A DNA stretch of 23,452 nt, taken from IMG/VR virus record IMGVR_UViG_3300022924_000031, positions 1 through 23,452 of that record; one strand, given 5' to 3'. The notes beneath the pieces were generated by a model. That model had not been told where the DNA came from and did not search any database. It saw only the letters and a program-made list of their open reading frames with translations. This document shows, in pieces, positions 20,212 through 23,452 of the stretch; positions within the stretch are counted from its first letter, which is position 1, and every line of letters begins with the position of its first letter. This DNA comes from a virus. Made by a program: the position numbers and the translations under genes.

Positions 20212-22922
20212 TCGAAATCTACGCAAGCCGCCTTTCAGACGAAGGGAAGGAAACCTATCACATTCGCAAACCACAACTGGTCAGCGAGTGGTTGTACCGG
20301 CATGGGATATCCCGAAAGACCGATCTTAGTAAACTCTCCGTAAGTCTGTACCTGAACGGCGAGATGCTAATTCCGCGCCAATGGCTAAGCACCTTAATCA
20401 CTGCCGCCGATACTGTTGAAATCTACAGAGAGCCAAAGGGCACTGACCCGTTTTCAATCACGTTCGCATTGATCGCAGGCGCGAAGGCTGTGCTTGGGCT
20501 GCTGATGCCAAAACTGCCGGGGATCAACCAAGGGAGCGGCGGTCCGCAAGGTGAAGGGTTGGGGCAGGGCAGCACGAAAGGCAATAAAGTAAAGATCAAT
20601 GATGTCCGGCCTGAACTCTTCGGGTACAACCCGCAGAGATATCCGGACTACTTGATGCCCCCGCGCAGCTACTACGCCGGCCCTCGCGAGCCACGTACAG
20701 AAATGTGTCTTAGCATCGGCCAGGGTTCGTATCAGATCAATTCAAACGAGGTGAAGACGGGGGAAACTCCGTTGACCACTTTGGGTACGGACGCCGTGTT
20801 CCACATCTACGGCCCCGGTGCGAACATCTTTAACGACCCCGCTCATTTCTTCTGGTACACCGCTCCAGAGGTAGGGGCCAGCAACACAGGTGCTAACGGT
20901 CTTGAGCTGACAACCGGCAGCGACCTTACATCACGGGCGACAGCGTCTGTGTTCTCCTTCAGCGGTGACACCGTGACCATTCCTAGTGGCGCTGGCGTGT
21001 TCCCCACCGACTGGCCTATAGGCATCTTGGTAAACGTCGCAGCGCCGTACAACTACACCGTAGCAGACGGCACAGGGGTTGGCGGGCGTGACGTTATAAG
21101 CGGACCGATTGCGCAGCATCATTTTCTGGTTGGCGATCAAATCCAGATAACAGGCGATAACCAAGGCTTCTACACAGTCACCGCAGTAACGCCGACTACG
21201 CTTCAGGTTGACTATGACGGGGGCGCACCCGGCACCGGCCTTGTGATCGGCTCTGTCGTGATGGCGATGTCGTATCGCAACATGCAATTTCGGATATTGA
21301 ACATCACCACCAACACCATGCAGGTCAAGCGTCTGCGCCCTGACGGTACTGATGACAACTCCTGGCCAGGGTGGGACGCCTTGTCGTCCAACGTCGCACA
21401 GGTGTTGCTCGACAGCTCCAACCAAGCGGCCGGCTACCGCGGACCTTTCCCGGCTTGCCCTGCTGGCGAATTGATCACGATGTTCGAAGTAGACGTGTTC
21501 TACCCAAGCGGGCTTGTGTTCCTCGATGCCAAAGGTAACTACAACTCGTTGACTGGTTTTCAGTCACTAGAGTGGCGCGACAAAGCACTGGGCGGGGCGT
21601 GGAACGTTTCAACTGTGCAGGCTACGTCAAACAACCTCGACGCGCAGGGCTACACGTATCAGGTCGCGTTGCCGTACCCGATGCGGCCTGAGGTCCGTAT
21701 GAAGAAAATCTTCGTGAACCAAGGCAGCGGCGACCCCGAGAAAGAACAAAACGACACGATGATGTGGCAACGTCTTAAGGGTCTGATGGTCTATTCGTCT
21801 CCTTCCGTATACGAAGGCTTGACGGTTATGACGCTCAACATACGCGGCGGTGATCGCATTTCTTCGCAAAGCGAAAGCCTAGTTAACTTGGCGTGTACAA
21901 GGATCTTGCCGGTGTTGCGAGGCGGCGCGTGGCAGGCGCCACAAGCGACGCGCGAGATATCCGCAGCCGTAGGCCATATAATTCGTAGCGTAGGCTATAA
22001 CGACGTAACGGATATCGACCTGACCGAACTGCAACGCTTGGAGTCAACACGCTGGACGCCGCGCGGGGATACCTACGACCGAATTGTTAATGACTCTAAG
22101 ACCGTAAAGTCGAATGTGATAGACGCGCTCCAAGCCGGCTTCTCCGAACTGACCATCGATCGAGGCCTACTGGTACCAGTGCGCGACGAACCGCGCGGGC
22201 CAGCGTTCGACCATGTATACAACCCTCCTGTCATGCTGGAGCCGCTCCAGTACGACTTCGTTATGCCGGATCAGCCGGACGACTTCGACGGCGTGGACGT
22301 AGAATATTACGATCACATCACGCGCCAAGACGAAACGGTGCCATGCCGATTGCCGGGGGACACAGGCGAACGAGTGGAGAAAATAAAGATCGAGGGCGTC
22401 GGGGTAAGGTTCCGCGCTTGGCGTATCGGCATGCGCCGGCGCCGAGCCCACCTGTATCGCCAGCGGCAGTACAGCTTCAAGACAGAACTGGACGCGCTTA
22501 ACAGCGCATACTTCGACTACGTGGCCCTGGGCGTGGCCACGCCCGGCTACGGGCAAAGCGCTGAAGTTGTAGGGTACACACCTGGAACACCGGTCACGAT
22601 AGAGTCGTCCGAACCCCTGGACTGGTCTACCCCCGGACAATACAAAGTAGTTATCCGGCGCCTAGACGGTACGGCTTCGGGGCCGTACGTCGCAACCTAT
22701 GTTGACGACTACACGTTTACCATTCCTTCGCTTGATTTTGTGCCGAACGTGTCCGGTGAAATTGACACGCCACCGATCATACAATTCGGGCATGAATCTA
22801 CATGGGCGTTTCCTGCCCTCGTCACTGAAGTAAAACCGAGCGGCACGAAGTCATGCAGTGTAACGGCTGTCAACTATGACGTTCGGATGTACGCAGACGA
22901 CGACGCGTTCCCGCCGAGTTAA
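20208..22922 (+). CDS. Tail tip / central host-specificity protein, gpJ-like with gpI-like N-terminus
   Basis: 904 aa. The first ~80 residues (KLSVSLYLNGEMLIPRQWLS, ITAADTVEIYREPKG) resemble the small ubiquitin-like gpI/tail assembly domain. A hydrophobic stretch (FALIAGAKAVLGLLMPKLPG) and a glycine-rich linker lead to the tail-hub domain VRPELFGYNPQRYPDYLMPP with CLSIGQGSYQI, as in lambda gpJ-like and related central proteins. Later parts are RVLPVLRGGAWQ-type hub text (RILPVLRGGAWQ), YDRIVNDSKTVKSNVIDALQ, and fibronectin-like beta segments near the C-terminus (GTASGPYVATYVDDYTFTIP). It closes the tail tube and takes part in receptor recognition and ejection. The C-terminus is short, with no long fibre. 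Confidence 0.88.
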   Translation: MIEIYASRLSDEGKETYHIRKPQLVSEWLYRHGISRKTDLSKLSVSLYLNGEMLIPRQWLSTLITAADTVEIYREPKGTDPFSITFALIAGAKAVLGLLMPKLPGINQGSGGPQGEGLGQGSTKGNKVKINDVRPELFGYNPQRYPDYLMPPRSYYAGPREPRTEMCLSIGQGSYQINSNEVKTGETPLTTLGTDAVFHIYGPGANIFNDPAHFFWYTAPEVGASNTGANGLELTTGSDLTSRATASVFSFSGDTVTIPSGAGVFPTDWPIGILVNVAAPYNYTVADGTGVGGRDVISGPIAQHHFLVGDQIQITGDNQGFYTVTAVTPTTLQVDYDGGAPGTGLVIGSVVMAMSYRNMQFRILNITTNTMQVKRLRPDGTDDNSWPGWDALSSNVAQVLLDSSNQAAGYRGPFPACPAGELITMFEVDVFYPSGLVFLDAKGNYNSLTGFQSLEWRDKALGGAWNVSTVQATSNNLDAQGYTYQVALPYPMRPEVRMKKIFVNQGSGDPEKEQNDTMMWQRLKGLMVYSSPSVYEGLTVMTLNIRGGDRISSQSESLVNLACTRILPVLRGGAWQAPQATREISAAVGHIIRSVGYNDVTDIDLTELQRLESTRWTPRGDTYDRIVNDSKTVKSNVIDALQAGFSELTIDRGLLVPVRDEPRGPAFDHVYNPPVMLEPLQYDFVMPDQPDDFDGVDVEYYDHITRQDETVPCRLPGDTGERVEKIKIEGVGVRFRAWRIGMRRRRAHLYRQRQYSFKTELDALNSAYFDYVALGVATPGYGQSAEVVGYTPGTPVTIESSEPLDWSTPGQYKVVIRRLDGTASGPYVATYVDDYTFTIPSLDFVPNVSGEIDTPPIIQFGHESTWAFPALVTEVKPSGTKSCSVTAVNYDVRMYADDDAFPPS

Positions 22923-22929
22923 TTGTGCG

Positions 22930-22938
22930 TGGTATCAT
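22930..22938 (+). promoter_or_regulatory. Extended -10 promoter for the lysis genes
   Basis: TGGTATCAT (TG-n-TATCAT, 5/6 to TATAAT) followed by GGCCGAAAC, 26 nt before the holin-like ATG at 22964. The layout and downstream CCG...A resemble the late-type sites, with a one-base shift. No -35 is visible. Confidence 0.55.
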
Positions 22939-22966
22939 GGCCGAAACACATAGGGGTTAGGCCATG
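22936..22966 (+). promoter_or_regulatory. Inverted repeat masking the holin start codon
   Basis: CATGGCC (22936-22942) is the exact complement of GGCCATG (22960-22966), whose ATG is the holin-like start codon. The 17-nt loop holds the AGGGG ribosome site (22952-22956). The 5' arm overlaps the -10 element, so only transcripts started upstream would contain both arms. Confidence 0.6.
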
Positions 22967-23347
22967 CGGGATCAGTGCGAGACTTACGCATACCTTTGGG
23001 TTTGTGCTTTGCTAGCCGGGATGAATGGTTACGCCGCCGCCGGCGCCGCGATAGGTTGTTGCTTCTACCTGGCCGCGCCGAAAGCTACCTCGTTTCGGGA
23101 ACGATTTATGCTTACGCTGTTCTCATGGGGTATGGCCTACGGCGGCGGTGTCTATTTCTACGGCGGCGGTCCGCCATACGACGAGAAAGCATTGTTCGTA
23201 TCTGGGGCCATTGGTGCGCTTATCGCGGTCGTATTTACCGCTCTAGGCTATATGGTTGAGAAAGATGGCCCAGTGCCAGAGTGGATTAAGACAATCATCG
23301 GTCTCATTCCATTTTTCAAAAGCCGGGGTGGCAACGATGGAGCTTAA
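22964..23347 (+). CDS. Holin-like protein (three membrane segments)
   Basis: 127 aa. ATG 22964 has AGGGG 7 nt upstream. Three hydrophobic segments are visible: ~residues 10-40 (YLWVCALLAGMNGYAAAGAA), ~48-68 (FMLTLFSWGMAYGGGVYF) and ~76-98 (LFVSGAIGALIAVVFTALGY). A short basic, cytoplasm-type C-terminus (FFKSRGGNDGA) follows. Size, three spans, Gly/Ala-rich helices and position right after the tail genes fit a class I-type phage holin, which times lysis by forming membrane holes. The gene overlaps the next one by 11 nt. A specific Pfam holin family is not assigned with certainty. Confidence 0.75.
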   Translation: MRDQCETYAYLWVCALLAGMNGYAAAGAAIGCCFYLAAPKATSFRERFMLTLFSWGMAYGGGVYFYGGGPPYDEKALFVSGAIGALIAVVFTALGYMVEKDGPVPEWIKTIIGLIPFFKSRGGNDGA

Positions 23348-23452
23348 CGTGATTCTGCTTTGGGTAGAGTGCGTCATCCATTTCGCAACCTTCCTGATTC
23401 TTTTCGTCTACAACGGTTCCCACTCACGACAACGCTGGGGCGTCTCTATGCT
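23337..23452 (+). CDS. Second holin-like membrane protein (3' end outside window)
   Basis: Begins at ATG 23337, inside the end of the first holin-like gene in another frame, and runs open to the window edge. The visible 38 residues start with a hydrophobic segment (VILLWVECVIHFATFLILFV) and continue YNGSHSRQRWGVSM, resembling the N-terminus of small 3TM holins (Phage_holin_3_7 type: hydrophobic helix, then a SRHRxGVS-like turn). A two-component holin/antiholin or holin/pinholin pair is plausible. An endolysin would be expected downstream. Confidence 0.65.
   Translation, partial: MELNVILLWVECVIHFATFLILFVYNGSHSRQRWGVSM

Overview
The window is a piece of a tailed double-stranded DNA bacteriophage or prophage with a long, non-contractile (siphovirus) tail. 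Every supported gene is on the + strand, and genes are tightly packed with many ATGA or TAATG stop/start overlaps. The coding style (moderately GC-rich, Shine-Dalgarno starts) and protein types (lambda-like tail genes, DUF1833, NlpC/P60, gpJ-like tip protein, capsule-depolymerase-like tailspike) suggest a gammaproteobacterial host, perhaps Pseudomonas or a relative. That host guess is inference. No integrase, repressor, terminase or replication gene is visible, so lifestyle cannot be judged.

Layout. 1-8311 is the head and connector region: the 3' end of an HK97-type major capsid gene, an elaborate terminator, a free-standing GIY-YIG endonuclease, a large decoration-like protein with a nested carbohydrate-binding-type domain, a small protein ending in an E3/peripheral-subunit-binding domain, the portal, an HNH endonuclease overlapping the portal end, a second decoration-like protein with internal repeats, a gp6-like connector, an unknown structural-type protein, a head-closure protein and a 63-aa protein. 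8308-10646 is an accessory block: a DUF115/GT42-like glycosyltransferase candidate, a 54-aa membrane protein, a GT9-like glycosyltransferase and a class I methyltransferase. Two related promoter-leader-terminator segments (8834-9069 and 10624-10797) flank its second half. 10835-15597 is the tail-tube assembly region: HK97 gp10-like protein, DUF3168-type tail terminator, tube protein, G/GT chaperone pair joined by a -1 frameshift, and a 911-aa tape measure. 15597-22922 is the tail tip, with a tail fibre and a beta-helix tailspike placed between the gpM-like protein and the DUF1833/NlpC-P60/gpJ-like set. 22964 to the end starts the lysis region with two overlapping holin-like genes.

How it works together. 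Capsid, portal, connector and closure proteins build the head and neck. The tube, chaperones and tape measure build the tail. The tip proteins and tailspike recognise, and probably degrade, surface glycan. The holin-like proteins would end the cycle. The glycosyltransferase/methyltransferase block probably modifies a glycan, either on the virion or on the host.

The most interesting signals are regulatory. A TGATA-nn-CT-n-CCG-nnn-AA element recurs upstream of successive modules and looks like a phage late promoter. Two homologous structured leaders flank the glycan genes. Very strong hairpin pairs lie inside two coding regions. An inverted repeat can mask the holin start codon on read-through mRNA but not on mRNA from its own promoter.
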